A stretch of 64,000 bases of DNA. It comes from Flavobacterium sp. I3-2. Its GTDB lineage: Bacteria; Bacteroidota; Bacteroidia; Flavobacteriales; Flavobacteriaceae. This document shows, in pieces, positions 1 through 8,948 of this stretch. The stretch is taken from assembly GCF_013389595.1 (NCBI RefSeq), contig NZ_CP058306.1:496001-560000 (forward strand), in the 5' to 3' direction. Under the pieces are notes generated by a model that ran no database searches, had not been told where the DNA came from, and saw only the letters and a program-made list of their open reading frames with translations. The position numbers were made by a program, and so were the translations under genes. How positions within the stretch are numbered: the first letter of the stretch is position 1; every line of letters starts with the position of its first letter.

Positions 1-94
1 CCGACTGAGCGGTTTGCACTAAACTTAAAATAAAACAACTCTTTAAAAAAGAGCGAGGGAACGCCAATATTGATTATATTTGACATAAAAAAAC

Positions 95-826
95 ATGAAA
101 AATTACATAACAACTGCAATTATTGGTATTTCGATTATCATTTCGACATTTTTACTTAGCAACGCATTTAAAAATAGAAACAACGCCGCAGACACGATTA
201 GCGTAACTGGATTAGGTTCTAAAGATTTTGTTTCGGATTTGATTGTTTGGAACAGTAGTTTTTCTAAGAAAAATTATAATCTAAAAGAAGCTTATTCCGA
301 ATTAGAAAGCGACAGAACTGCGATAAAAAATTATCTGGTTGGTAAAGGCATTAAAGAATCTGAAATTATTTTCTCGTCTGTTTCTATTAATAAAGAGTTT
401 ACAACAATAACGGATTCAAATTACAACACACGAACTGAAACTTTTACTGGCTACAACTTAACACAAAGCGTACAAGTAGAAAGTAAAGAAGTTGCTAAGG
501 TCGAAAATGTTTCGAGAGAAGTTACTGAATTAATAAATTCGGGCGTTGAGCTTTATTCGAATGCACCTGAATATTACTACACAAAACTTTCTGAATTAAA
601 ACTTGAAATGGTTGCAGAAGCCACAAAAGATGCAAAACTTAGAGCTGAGAAAATTGCAGAAAACGCAGGTAGTAGTTTAGGCGATTTAAAGAAATCTGAA
701 ATGGGCGTTTTTCAAATTGTTGCACAAAATTCATCGGAAGAATATTCTTGGGGCGGTTCATTTAACACAAGTTCAAAAAACAAAACAGCAACCATTACCA
801 TTAAATTGGTTTACAAAATAGATTAA
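95..826 (+). CDS. SIMPL domain (DUF541) periplasmic protein
   Basis: The 243-residue product starts with one hydrophobic N-terminal segment (about residues 6-24) that anchors it or serves as an uncleaved signal. The rest matches the SIMPL/DUF541 fold: an ISVTGLGS strand near residue 35, a long middle helix region, and an alternating C-terminal strand ending ATITIKLVYKID. SIMPL proteins are periplasmic or membrane-anchored and form oligomeric rings in some species, but no enzymatic role is established. It is a single gene convergent with queA and ends at a shared hairpin terminator. No catalytic motif is visible. Family call is firm; function is unknown. Confidence 0.8.
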   Translation: MKNYITTAIIGISIIISTFLLSNAFKNRNNAADTISVTGLGSKDFVSDLIVWNSSFSKKNYNLKEAYSELESDRTAIKNYLVGKGIKESEIIFSSVSINKEFTTITDSNYNTRTETFTGYNLTQSVQVESKEVAKVENVSREVTELINSGVELYSNAPEYYYTKLSELKLEMVAEATKDAKLRAEKIAENAGSSLGDLKKSEMGVFQIVAQNSSEEYSWGGSFNTSSKNKTATITIKLVYKID

Positions 827-830
827 AGTA

Positions 831-862
831 AAAAACTCATCTGATTTAGATGAGTTTTTTTT
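831..862. terminator. bidirectional terminator between SIMPL gene and queA
   Basis: Stem AACTCATCT/AGATGAGTT with loop GATTT, preceded by an A-run and followed by eight T. It can serve both the plus-strand SIMPL gene and the minus-strand queA. Confidence 0.8.
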
Positions 863-883
863 ATACTTTATAACATAATGAAA

Positions 884-1933
884 TTAGATGATTAACATCG
901 CATCTCCGTAAGAATAGAATTTATATCCTTCTTTAACTGCTTCTTTATAAGCTTCCATCATTAAATCGTGACCACAGAATGCAGAAATCATCATTAATAA
1001 GGTAGATTTTGGCATGTGGAAATTTGTAATCATACAATCAGCAATACTGAAATCATACGGCGGGAAAATGAATTTATTTGTCCAACCTGTGTACGGATTT
1101 AAAGTTCTGTTTGATGAAACCGAACTTTCTAAAGCACGCATTGAAGTTGTTCCGACAGCACAAATTTTACTTTTACACTCTTTGGCTTTGTTTACAATAT
1201 CACAAGCTTCTTCAGAAATAATTAATTCTTCAGAATCCATTTTGTGCTTAGATAAATCTTCAACCTCAACCGGATTGAATGTTCCTAAACCTATATGTAA
1301 AGTCACTTTTGCGAATTCAACACCTTTAATTTCTAAACGTTTTAATAAATGTTTAGAGAAGTGTAAACCTGCAGTTGGCGCAGCAACAGCTCCTTCTTCT
1401 GTAGCATAAATCGTTTGATAACGCTCTTCGTCTTCTGGAGTTACTTCGCGGTTGATGTATTTCGGAATTGGAGTTTCTCCAAGTTCTGTCAATTTATTTC
1501 TGAATTCTTCGTATGAACCATCATATAAGAAACGTAAGGTTCTACCACGTGAAGTTGTATTGTCAATTACCTCAGCTACTAATGAATCATCGTCACCGAA
1601 ATATAATTTATTTCCGATACGAATTTTACGAGCCGGATCAACTAAAACATCCCATAAACGTTGTTCTGCATTTAATTCTCTTAACAAGAAAACTTCGATA
1701 CGAGCACCTGTTTTTTCTTTGTTTCCGTATAAACGAGCAGGAAAAACTTTGGTATTATTTAAAACCATTACGTCTCCTTCTTCGAAATAATCAATCACAT
1801 CTTTAAATAATTTGTGTTCGATTGTTCCTAATTTACGGTTTACAACCATTAAACGAGATTCATCTCTGTTTTCAGCTGGAAATTCAGCCAACAACTCTTC
1901 CGGTAAGTTAAAGTTGAAATTAGATAACTTCAT
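884..1933 (-). CDS. queA: S-adenosylmethionine:tRNA ribosyltransferase-isomerase QueA
   Basis: The enzyme transfers and isomerises the ribosyl moiety of SAM onto 7-aminomethyl-7-deazaguanine in tRNA, giving epoxyqueuosine. The 349 residues are the usual length. Family hallmarks are present: [19 protein letters not shown] at the N-terminus, [10 protein letters not shown] near residue 60, AAPTAGLHF near 185, HIGLGTF near 213 and [10 protein letters not shown] near 260. It is monocistronic, downstream of a lipoprotein carbonic anhydrase, with its own strong promoter in the 155-nt gap. That promoter appears nested in a hairpin (see findings). Confidence 0.96.
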   Translation of the reverse strand: MKLSNFNFNLPEELLAEFPAENRDESRLMVVNRKLGTIEHKLFKDVIDYFEEGDVMVLNNTKVFPARLYGNKEKTGARIEVFLLRELNAEQRLWDVLVDPARKIRIGNKLYFGDDDSLVAEVIDNTTSRGRTLRFLYDGSYEEFRNKLTELGETPIPKYINREVTPEDEERYQTIYATEEGAVAAPTAGLHFSKHLLKRLEIKGVEFAKVTLHIGLGTFNPVEVEDLSKHKMDSEELIISEEACDIVNKAKECKSKICAVGTTSMRALESSVSSNRTLNPYTGWTNKFIFPPYDFSIADCMITNFHMPKSTLLMMISAFCGHDLMMEAYKEAVKEGYKFYSYGDAMLII

Positions 1934-1983
1934 ATTATTGTTGCTTTTATATTGATTTGTATTTTAAAGCTTTTGATTTAAAA

Positions 1984-2029
1984 ACTTCAAGCCTGCAAAT
2001 ATACGACTTCGAAATAGGCGTTGTCAAGT
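1984..2029 (-). promoter_or_regulatory. queA promoter nested in the upstream gene's hairpin
   Basis: On the minus strand TTG is followed by a 21-nt spacer and TATATTTG (1996-2003), matching the Bacteroidota TTG-N(17-23)-TAnnTTTG promoter. Arms ACTT/CAA/GCCT and their partner ACTTCAAGCCT (1984-1994 as written on +) can pair across the -7 element with two small bulges. The 3' arm is followed by GTTTTT. Confidence 0.6.
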
Positions 2030-2088
2030 AAAAAGCGATTTATTTTAAAACTTCGTTCAAAAACATAACAAAATCAGGTGTAAAAATA

Positions 2089-2805
2089 TTAATAATCTAA
2101 AAATTTTACTTCACCTGTTTTCATATCATAAACTGCACCTACGATTTTAATTTCCTTGTTAGCTTCCATTTCTTTTAAGATTGGACTATCGCGACGGATT
2201 TCTTCTATTGAATTAAAAACGTTGAACTTACAAACTTCATCAACAAATTTTGGATTTTTAGCTGTAGCATCGCCAGAAAAATTTTGCTTCGCTGCAATTA
2301 TTGCTGGGTCAATTTTTTCGAGTAATGTTGTGATGTTTCCTAATTTCACACCGTCGATACTCGATTTGATTGCTCCGCAATATTCATGTCCTAAAACCAC
2401 AACCAATTTTGACCCCGAAACTTTACAAGCATATTCTAAACTTCCTAGAATATCATGATTTACAATATTTCCGGCAACTCGAGCTACGAAAATTTCGCCA
2501 ATTGCTTTATGAAAAATATCTTCAACTGGAACACGAGAATCTAAACATGAAAGTACCACAGCTTCTGGATATTGACCCAAAGCGGCTTCACGAACTAATT
2601 TTGTTGAATTACGAACAGTTAAATTATCTTCAACAAAATCTTTATTTCCGGCTTTTAAATCGGCAATAACTTCATCTGGAGTTAATTTTTCTTGCTCTTC
2701 TTTCGTTAAAACGTGTGTTGGAATGATTTCTTCGTCATCAATAACCGTTTTATTACAAGATGCTAAAGCAAATAAAACAGCTAAGGATAAAATATATTTT
2801 TTCAT
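2089..2805 (-). CDS. lipoprotein beta-class carbonic anhydrase
   Basis: The 238-residue product begins with a lipoprotein signal peptide (hydrophobic core then LASC, lipidated Cys at about 17), so it should sit in the periplasm or on the outer membrane. The rest is a beta-carbonic anhydrase: CLDSRVP near residue 85 gives the first zinc Cys and the catalytic Asp-Arg dyad, and HEYCG near 141 gives the His and second Cys. The ARVAGN segment between them is also typical. It interconverts CO2 and bicarbonate. Beta-class enzymes are more often cytoplasmic, so the lipoprotein form is notable. The upstream neighbour aroA is on the same strand 60 nt away, probably a separate unit. Confidence 0.9.
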   Translation of the reverse strand: MKKYILSLAVLFALASCNKTVIDDEEIIPTHVLTKEEQEKLTPDEVIADLKAGNKDFVEDNLTVRNSTKLVREAALGQYPEAVVLSCLDSRVPVEDIFHKAIGEIFVARVAGNIVNHDILGSLEYACKVSGSKLVVVLGHEYCGAIKSSIDGVKLGNITTLLEKIDPAIIAAKQNFSGDATAKNPKFVDEVCKFNVFNSIEEIRRDSPILKEMEANKEIKIVGAVYDMKTGEVKFLDY

Positions 2806-2865
2806 AATTCGTCTGATTTTAGTTTTTTTAAATGTAAGTATTTATTTAGAAAAACAGACTAGATT

Positions 2866-4092
2866 TTAACTTAAAAACAAAGAAAAAACATCTTCCCAAT
2901 ATTTTGGATATGATTTAGAAACTACTTCAGCATTTTCGATTTCTATCGGTGTAAATAAACCCAACGGTGCAAAAGCCATTGCCATTCTGTGATCTTGATA
3001 GGTTTTTACCAAAACATTTACTGGTAAAAGGGTTTGTAAATTTCTTTTATGTAGAGAAAGTGAATCGTTTGTGATTTCAACAGTTGCACCGAATTTTTCT
3101 AATTCGTTTTTCAATGCAACTAAACGATCTGTTTCTTTAATTTTCAATGTATGAAGTCCGGTTAAATGCGCTTGTATTCCTAATCCAAAACAAGTAACTG
3201 CAATGGTTTGAGCAATATCAGGACATTCAATTAAATTTAAACGAATTTCTGTAGGATAGTTTGTATTTACTTTAGTAATTTGAATTTCGTTATTAGGAAG
3301 AAATTCCGTTTCAACTCCGAATTGTTCAAAAATTTCAACGACAGCTCGATCTGCTTGTAATGAATCTGATTTTAATTTTTGAATTTTTAATGACGTTCCA
3401 ACTTCAGAAAAAGCTATCAATTCAAAAAAATAAGAAGCTGACGACCAATCTGATTCTACAGTTACTGTTTTTGTTTTTACTTTTTGCTTTGGATAAACTT
3501 TAATTCGATTTCCTACGAAAGTGGTTTCGATTCCTATTTCATTTAAAAGAGCCAAAGTCATTTTAATATAAGGAAGGGAAGTTTGTTCACCGATTAACTC
3601 AAGTGACAAGCCGTTTTCTAATTTAGGAGCAATTAGTAATAATGCCGAAATGTATTGACTGCTGATGTTTGCAGGAATTGCAATTTTATTTGATTGTAGT
3701 TTTTTGCCTTTGATTTTTAAAGGAGGAAACCCTTCTTTGTTTTCGTATTGAATATCGGCACCTAAACTTCGTAATGCATCGACTAAAATATGAATCGGTC
3801 TTTCTTGCATTCGTGATGAACCCGTAAAAACAACTTCACGATTTTCTTGAGTTGCAAAAAAAGCGGTAAGAAATCGCATCGCTGTTCCGGCATGATGCAC
3901 ATCGACAATATCTGAAGGAAATTTTAAAGCTTTTTCCATTGCTAAACTATCATCGGAATTTGAGATATTCTCGATTTTAATTTCAGGAAAAAGCGCTTGG
4001 AGTAAAAACATACGATTGGTTTCTGATTTACTTCCAGATAAAACGATTGTTTTATTCGGTTTAAATGATTCAGCATGCAATCGTATGTTCAT
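2866..4092 (-). CDS. aroA: 3-phosphoshikimate 1-carboxyvinyltransferase (EPSP synthase)
   Basis: This shikimate-pathway enzyme joins shikimate-3-phosphate and phosphoenolpyruvate. At 408 residues it is slightly shorter than the roughly 427 of the E. coli enzyme. Visible motifs are GSKSETNR near residue 20 (phosphate-binding Lys), HAGTAMRF near 66, SSRMQERPI near 92, SSQYISALLL near 143 and DHRMAMAFAPLG near 366. It starts five bases after the stop of a MazG-like gene and is presumably co-transcribed with it. The pathway's first enzyme, aroF-pheA, lies 6 kb away on the same strand. Confidence 0.95.
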   Translation of the reverse strand: MNIRLHAESFKPNKTIVLSGSKSETNRMFLLQALFPEIKIENISNSDDSLAMEKALKFPSDIVDVHHAGTAMRFLTAFFATQENREVVFTGSSRMQERPIHILVDALRSLGADIQYENKEGFPPLKIKGKKLQSNKIAIPANISSQYISALLLIAPKLENGLSLELIGEQTSLPYIKMTLALLNEIGIETTFVGNRIKVYPKQKVKTKTVTVESDWSSASYFFELIAFSEVGTSLKIQKLKSDSLQADRAVVEIFEQFGVETEFLPNNEIQITKVNTNYPTEIRLNLIECPDIAQTIAVTCFGLGIQAHLTGLHTLKIKETDRLVALKNELEKFGATVEITNDSLSLHKRNLQTLLPVNVLVKTYQDHRMAMAFAPLGLFTPIEIENAEVVSKSYPKYWEDVFSLFLS

Positions 4093-4097
4093 ATTTT

Positions 4098-4424
4098 TTA
4101 TTTTAATTTTTCGTTGTTGTGGTGACGGTCGTGGTCACGTTTGGTTTTTAAATCCATTTTTTTATCGAAAGCTGCTTGCAAGTCAACTCCAGTTTGATTT
4201 GCTAAACAAAGTACAACAAAAACAACATCGGCTAATTCTTCTCCTAAATCTTTGTTTTTATCGCTTTCTTTTTCAGATTGTTCTCCGTAACGACGTGCAA
4301 TAATTCTGGCAACTTCACCTACTTCTTCTGTAAGTTGTGCCATGTTTGTTAATTCGTTAAAATAACGAACCCCGTGTTCTTTTATCCAATTATCAACGTC
4401 TAACTGTGCGTTTTGTAAATTCAT
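4098..4424 (-). CDS. MazG-like nucleotide pyrophosphohydrolase
   Basis: The short all-alpha protein (108 residues) carries the MazG-type metal-binding signature: LTEEVGEVAR near residue 31 and LGEELADVVF near 60, i.e. the EExxE...ExxD pattern. Such enzymes hydrolyse (d)NTPs to NMP and pyrophosphate and act in nucleotide-pool housekeeping. The exact substrate cannot be read from sequence. The stop lies five bases before the aroA start and one base separates it from a small membrane protein gene upstream, so it belongs to a run of tightly packed genes. Confidence 0.85.
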   Translation of the reverse strand: MNLQNAQLDVDNWIKEHGVRYFNELTNMAQLTEEVGEVARIIARRYGEQSEKESDKNKDLGEELADVVFVVLCLANQTGVDLQAAFDKKMDLKTKRDHDRHHNNEKLK

Positions 4425-4425
4425 T

Positions 4426-4620
4426 TTATTTCTTTTTTCTTCTTTTTCTCATTTTATCAAACACAAAAACTTCTGCCAAAGCCATCAAAAATCCGAAGAT
4501 AAAAACTTGTGACCAAAAAATTTGCATTGGAATTCCTTCACCGAAATAATATAATATTATTCCGTAAAAAAATCCATAAACCAATAAGGCTAATAATAAA
4601 TGAAGCGGTTTACTTTTCAT
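4426..4620 (-). CDS. small two-helix membrane protein (tandem copy 3)
   Basis: Using the internal Met gives a 64-residue protein starting MKSKPLHLL; the longer reading frame would run back through the preceding gene. It has two hydrophobic segments (about residues 7-25 and 31-50) and a strongly basic tail, KMRKRRKKK. Its layout and several positions resemble the product of 4797-4994: MKxK start, YF between the helices, and an Ala-acidic pair near the end of helix 2. The start overlaps the stop of the neighbouring small gene. No family or function is recognised. Confidence 0.6.
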   Translation of the reverse strand: MKSKPLHLLLALLVYGFFYGIILYYFGEGIPMQIFWSQVFIFGFLMALAEVFVFDKMRKRRKKK

Positions 4621-4804
4621 TTTTAAATATTTTCTTTTTGATGAATTTATCAAATATGATTATTAAAAGCATAAAGATAAGATATTTTGCTAAAACGTTT
4701 ACTAGACAATAACTATCCGGATCGAGAATACAATCCCAATCGTTTGAAAGCAAAAAAGTAATTAGCGCGTAAATTGCTGTATATAAAATAAGTTTTTTAA
4801 GCAT
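4610..4804 (-). CDS. small two-helix membrane protein (tandem copy 2)
   Basis: A 64-residue protein with two hydrophobic segments (about residues 4-20 and 37-52) separated by an acidic, Cys-containing loop (NDWDCILDPDSYC), ending in a lysine-rich tail. It overlaps its upstream neighbour by eight bases and its downstream neighbour by a few, as expected for translationally coupled genes. The two loop cysteines are absent from the other two copies. No family is recognised. Confidence 0.6.
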   Translation of the reverse strand: MLKKLILYTAIYALITFLLSNDWDCILDPDSYCLVNVLAKYLIFMLLIIIFDKFIKKKIFKNEK

Positions 4805-4994
4805 GTTTGTTTTGTTTTTTTGAAAGCCACTTTGTAAAATTTCTTAAAATAAAAAAATCTGCAAGTGTCATGGATAATGTCCAAAAAAGAATAAAAATCC
4901 AATTAATCATTGAAAATGAAAAATAACTGATAACTATTCCAAGAATTGAATATATTATTAATCCTGCTAGTATATAAGACAATTTTTCTTTCAT
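4797..4994 (-). CDS. small two-helix membrane protein (tandem copy 1)
   Basis: A 65-residue protein, MKEKLSYILAG at the N-terminus, with two transmembrane helices (about residues 7-26 and 31-51) and a basic tail. It is first in an overlapping trio that continues into the MazG-like gene and aroA. Its start lies about 105 bases after the end of a DUF3857 gene, and an AT palindrome at 5051-5071 separates the two. Function unknown. Confidence 0.6.
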   Translation of the reverse strand: MKEKLSYILAGLIIYSILGIVISYFSFSMINWIFILFWTLSMTLADFFILRNFTKWLSKKQNKHA

Positions 4995-5050
4995 GAATCA
5001 GAATTTAAAATTCCTTAAATATAAGAATATTATCTAACAAACTTATTCTC

Positions 5051-5071
5051 TATTTTTTGAATCAAAAAATA
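5051..5071. repeat. AT-rich palindrome, weak terminator candidate
   Basis: Arms TATTTTTTG and CAAAAAATA with a 3-nt loop between the DUF3857 gene and the small membrane protein trio. It has almost no GC pairs, so terminator function is uncertain. Confidence 0.35.
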
Positions 5072-5099
5072 CTTTAATTACTCAAAAATTAAATAAAAA

Positions 5100-7004
5100 T
5101 CAAATTTTCTTTAGAACTACTTTTTCATCCATAAATTTAACCATTTCTTCAAAAACTTTTTTTATGTTCAAATATTCTTCTGGATCAACGATTGCTTTAT
5201 TAAATTCGATATTCCATTTAAAAAGAATACGTTTTGAATCGTGAGTGAAATTCCAATTTACTCCAAATACTTTTGATTTTAAAACCATTTTTTTATTTTC
5301 GGGCAATGATTCAACCTGATATCCTTCAGGTATAGTATAAGTAAAGCTATATGAATTTTGAGTTGGAAATAAAAAATCAATTGGATAATTTCTATCTTCT
5401 TGTCTAAAAATATTTGAAGATATTTCAAAAATAAAAGCTGGGCTAAAATAAATTTTATCTGCTAAAACATCGAAAGCATTTTCCTTTTTAAGCTTATAAT
5501 ATTTTATAACATTACTGTTGTTATTGTTGAAATTAGAAATACTTAAAGTATCAATTTCAACTTCATATTGACCTTGTAAAAATTCTTTAATTTTATCGTC
5601 AGTAAAATTTTTATACTTATTGCGTAAAACAAAAGCTTCATAATTTGAATATACATCATGAATCTTTGCATTTATAGTATTATTTTGCAAATCAAAATTT
5701 AAATACGAAGTAACATTTCTCTTAGATTCGATTTTTGGTTCCAAAACAATTTCTTTAGAATTAAAATTCTCTTCAATCAATCTTCCATTCCAATTTGTAT
5801 TATCTAAAGGAATTATATTAATCGTAGAAAATTTATTGGTTGCATCTAATAAAATCGTTTCATTATTTAGTTCAACTCCAGCGATTACATTATTAAAAGC
5901 ATCTGGATGCACTAAGTAAGATATGCCTTTTTGTTTAGTTGCTAAAATAATCGGATTTGCTTTGAATCCTGCATATCTCAACATCGCAACTAAAATTAAA
6001 TTCAACTCAACTGAATTTCCTTTTTTTAAATCATAAACTTTATTTAAATCATTATCAGGTAAAATACTTATTATGTTATTCCATTCAATATTTTTTTGAA
6101 CAAAATTTAAAATTTCAATAATCTTATCTTTATCGGTTTCAAAAGTTTTATCTTTAAGCAATTGGTCCGTTTTAAATTTAGCAAAATAGCTTTTCTTTAA
6201 AACTTCAATAAATTTACCATTTTCATTTACAATTTTAGAAACATCATTCCAATTACCTGCAAATTCTTTTATTTTAAAGTTATTATCTCTATAACCACTT
6301 AAATAATGAACAACTGAAGCACGGTAATTATTTATATTAGAAACAAAACCCTCATTTTTCAATGGAGGTACATCATTTGCATAAAAGATATGTTCCCCTT
6401 TTTTCTCATAACTTTTGATTTTCTCAGCTCCGTTTATATATTGAATATATTGAATTCCGAAGGGGGCTTCAAAAGTAAATTTACTATATTTTACTGGAAT
6501 TTCTTTTTGAAAAAACCAAACCGGAGCATCTTCTAGATAAGGAGAAATGACTGTTGTCTTAAATTCAATAACACTTCCAACTTTCACGTTAGGCATGGTA
6601 AAACTAGCATACCAATGATTTCCGATAGAATGTTCTAAGAATTGATTATTATAATCAAATTCAGTTTTTTTTACTTTTCCATCTTCAAAATTATATGTAA
6701 AAGCATCTGAGACGATGACAGATTCTTTGTTATACCGATTTCGATACAATGGAATTTGAACAGTCGCATAATCAAACCCATCTGTATTAAGAATTTTTAT
6801 TCTTGTAGAAACTTCATTTATTAAAAGTATATAATCTTTTCTGTATAGAAAATAAGAATATCCTACTTCGTATTCTATTACGGCATCTTCTCCTAAATAT
6901 TTTTGGTAATTTTTATCGTCAAAAAAACTTTTATCGACAGATTTAGAATCTTGTGCAAATAAATTTTGACAAACCAAAAACAAAATAAATAATATTTTTT
7001 TCAT
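5100..7004 (-). CDS. secreted DUF3857 / inactive transglutaminase-fold protein
   Basis: A Sec signal peptide (residues 1-17, ending FAQ) precedes an N-terminal DUF3857 beta domain (about 40-240), a transglutaminase-like core (about 280-400) and a C-terminal beta domain. The usual Cys-His-Asp triad is mostly missing. The Cys position reads KGNSVELN (Ser), the His position reads FNNVIAG (Asn) and only LLDAT keeps its Asp. It therefore looks like a non-catalytic relative of the adjacent upstream protein, whose core is intact. The start lies two bases after that gene's stop, so both are co-translated. Probably periplasmic; function unknown. Confidence 0.8.
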   Translation of the reverse strand: MKKILFILFLVCQNLFAQDSKSVDKSFFDDKNYQKYLGEDAVIEYEVGYSYFLYRKDYILLINEVSTRIKILNTDGFDYATVQIPLYRNRYNKESVIVSDAFTYNFEDGKVKKTEFDYNNQFLEHSIGNHWYASFTMPNVKVGSVIEFKTTVISPYLEDAPVWFFQKEIPVKYSKFTFEAPFGIQYIQYINGAEKIKSYEKKGEHIFYANDVPPLKNEGFVSNINNYRASVVHYLSGYRDNNFKIKEFAGNWNDVSKIVNENGKFIEVLKKSYFAKFKTDQLLKDKTFETDKDKIIEILNFVQKNIEWNNIISILPDNDLNKVYDLKKGNSVELNLILVAMLRYAGFKANPIILATKQKGISYLVHPDAFNNVIAGVELNNETILLDATNKFSTINIIPLDNTNWNGRLIEENFNSKEIVLEPKIESKRNVTSYLNFDLQNNTINAKIHDVYSNYEAFVLRNKYKNFTDDKIKEFLQGQYEVEIDTLSISNFNNNNSNVIKYYKLKKENAFDVLADKIYFSPAFIFEISSNIFRQEDRNYPIDFLFPTQNSYSFTYTIPEGYQVESLPENKKMVLKSKVFGVNWNFTHDSKRILFKWNIEFNKAIVDPEEYLNIKKVFEEMVKFMDEKVVLKKI

Positions 7005-7006
7005 CG

Positions 7007-8917
7007 CTATTGCTGGGTTAAGATAAATTTAGAATTATCACTTTTTTCAACTTGAGAAGCAAAATTTCTAAATCGTTGAAATTCTTCTTTTGAATAATTT
7101 CCAACATTTTCAACATAATGTAATTTAACTAATAATTCTGTGCCATTTTGAATAAATTCAATTTGATATTCACCAAAAATCGAATCTATTTTTTCTGATT
7201 CAGGAAGAAAAGAAATCTTTAAATTATCTGGCAAAATATATTTAGTTGTAATTGAAATTTTTTTATTTCTAGGAATTTGAAAACCCGATGTTCTGTTTTT
7301 CACATTTTTAGGAACAATTATCGTTTTGAAAAATGGATTAACACTAATCAGAAAATCACTTCCTGCTTTAGACCCAGTAAAACTTGAAATCAGCGTCACT
7401 TTCTCTTTATAAGAAATATTATTTTTGTCGTTTTCAAACTGCGAATCCAAAACTTTTAAGTCTTTAAAAACCGCAAATTGATTTTGTATAAAATCAGTGA
7501 CTTGATTTTTATTTTGGGTATTTAAACTAAATATATCGTTATAGAACACCCCATTATAATTAATCTCAGCATTTGTTATTACCTCATTTACATTAGACAA
7601 ATCAATTGTAAAATTAGCATCAATACGATTATCTTCTTGTTTAAAAGATTGTGTTTTTACTATTTGAGTTCCATCTTCAGAAATCAACAAAACTTTACGA
7701 TTATCTGTCATTGAACTTAAATATCCAAAAGGAACATTTTGATCTGTACTTTCTAAAAAAATAAAGCCGTCTTGATGAGGATAACTCAAAATGACGTGAT
7801 TTCCTTGCATTCCAATTATTTCTTCGTTAATATCTTTAATTTTTTCAGAAGCAAATAAAACCGTGTAATAACTAGTAATCCCGATAGCTTTTAATAAAGC
7901 TTTTGTATAATTCGTTAAAGCTTTACAATCTCCGTATTTTACCTTATCTACTTCTGTTGCAGAAAAAGGTTTCCATCCACCTATTCCAGTTTGAATAGAA
8001 ACATAACGTGTGTTTTTTTGTACATATTCAAAAACGATTCTAACTTTTTCAACTTCTGAATTTGCATTTTGAGTTAAAGTCCTAATTTTAGTTACAGTCG
8101 TTTTTGGCAATTCATCTATACCTTCTAAAAAATTAGAATTGTACCATATTGCAAACTCATTCCAATTTTTAGCTTCACCTTTAATTTTTGACAATGAAAA
8201 TTTATCTATTGAGAATCTAACCTCTGGAAGTAAATCTAAATATCGAAAATTCATATCTTCAAATTCTGGAGCAATTAAATTCTTACCTGAATATGTAATT
8301 TTATTATTTTCTACTTTTTTTTCGATTCCATATTCTGTTAAATTAATTTCAAAAGTTTTTAGATTAAAACCTTTTGGATATGATATAGAAAATTCGGTAT
8401 TTAAAACCTTATGTTTCTCACGTTCTAAAGCAAAATAAGGATTTATAAAAATGGTGAATTCATTTGTTTTAAAATATTCAATTTTAGCAAAGAAAGGATA
8501 TTTAGTATAATCAAGTTTTACAACCTTTGCACGATTATCATTATATAAGGAATAACCATCAAAAAGGCTTATATCTATAAAATTTTGCTGATATATTGTT
8601 TTTACAAACTGACCATCTTCATTATAAATTTTAATATATATGGAATCAATTTTAGTAAGATTATCGTAATCTGTACCATTTTTAATTTGATTTAATCCAT
8701 TTTTATTCAAAATTAAAAAAGTTTCAGAAAGTTTTTCTTTACTTATATTTTGATCAATTATATCGATCTCAACTTTTTTGTCTACAGTTATAATATCAGA
8801 ATCTTTGATAAATTCTTTAGAAATAGAATCTAAAGAAAAATTTAAGTTTCCTTGAGAAAAACAAAAAAAGGGACTTGCAAACACAAATCCCAATATTATA
8901 AAAAGTTTATTTTGCAT
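7007..8917 (-). CDS. secreted DUF3857 transglutaminase-like protein
   Basis: Starting at the internal Met (MQNKLFIILG) gives a clean signal peptide ending CFSQ and about 636 residues; the longer frame would overlap dtd. The order is DUF3857 domain, transglutaminase-like core, C-terminal beta domain. The catalytic set is visible: YGDCKAL (Cys), GNHVIL (His) and the acidic ESTD stretch. The family is thought to be periplasmic protease- or cross-linker-like, but the substrate is unknown. Its gene is followed at once by the paralogue that has lost the catalytic Cys and His. Confidence 0.82.
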   Translation of the reverse strand: MQNKLFIILGFVFASPFFCFSQGNLNFSLDSISKEFIKDSDIITVDKKVEIDIIDQNISKEKLSETFLILNKNGLNQIKNGTDYDNLTKIDSIYIKIYNEDGQFVKTIYQQNFIDISLFDGYSLYNDNRAKVVKLDYTKYPFFAKIEYFKTNEFTIFINPYFALEREKHKVLNTEFSISYPKGFNLKTFEINLTEYGIEKKVENNKITYSGKNLIAPEFEDMNFRYLDLLPEVRFSIDKFSLSKIKGEAKNWNEFAIWYNSNFLEGIDELPKTTVTKIRTLTQNANSEVEKVRIVFEYVQKNTRYVSIQTGIGGWKPFSATEVDKVKYGDCKALTNYTKALLKAIGITSYYTVLFASEKIKDINEEIIGMQGNHVILSYPHQDGFIFLESTDQNVPFGYLSSMTDNRKVLLISEDGTQIVKTQSFKQEDNRIDANFTIDLSNVNEVITNAEINYNGVFYNDIFSLNTQNKNQVTDFIQNQFAVFKDLKVLDSQFENDKNNISYKEKVTLISSFTGSKAGSDFLISVNPFFKTIIVPKNVKNRTSGFQIPRNKKISITTKYILPDNLKISFLPESEKIDSIFGEYQIEFIQNGTELLVKLHYVENVGNYSKEEFQRFRNFASQVEKSDNSKFILTQQ

Positions 8918-8948
8918 AAATGATTTTGGTTTACACAAATATAAAACT

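Noticed and set aside
1..33. Possible C-terminal tail of an upstream plus-strand gene (11 codons ending TAA)
   Set aside because: Ten residues are too few to support a coding call; the frame may be chance.
1014..1806. Plus-strand frames opposite queA
   Set aside because: They mirror a well-supported gene on the other strand and lack family similarity or start signals.
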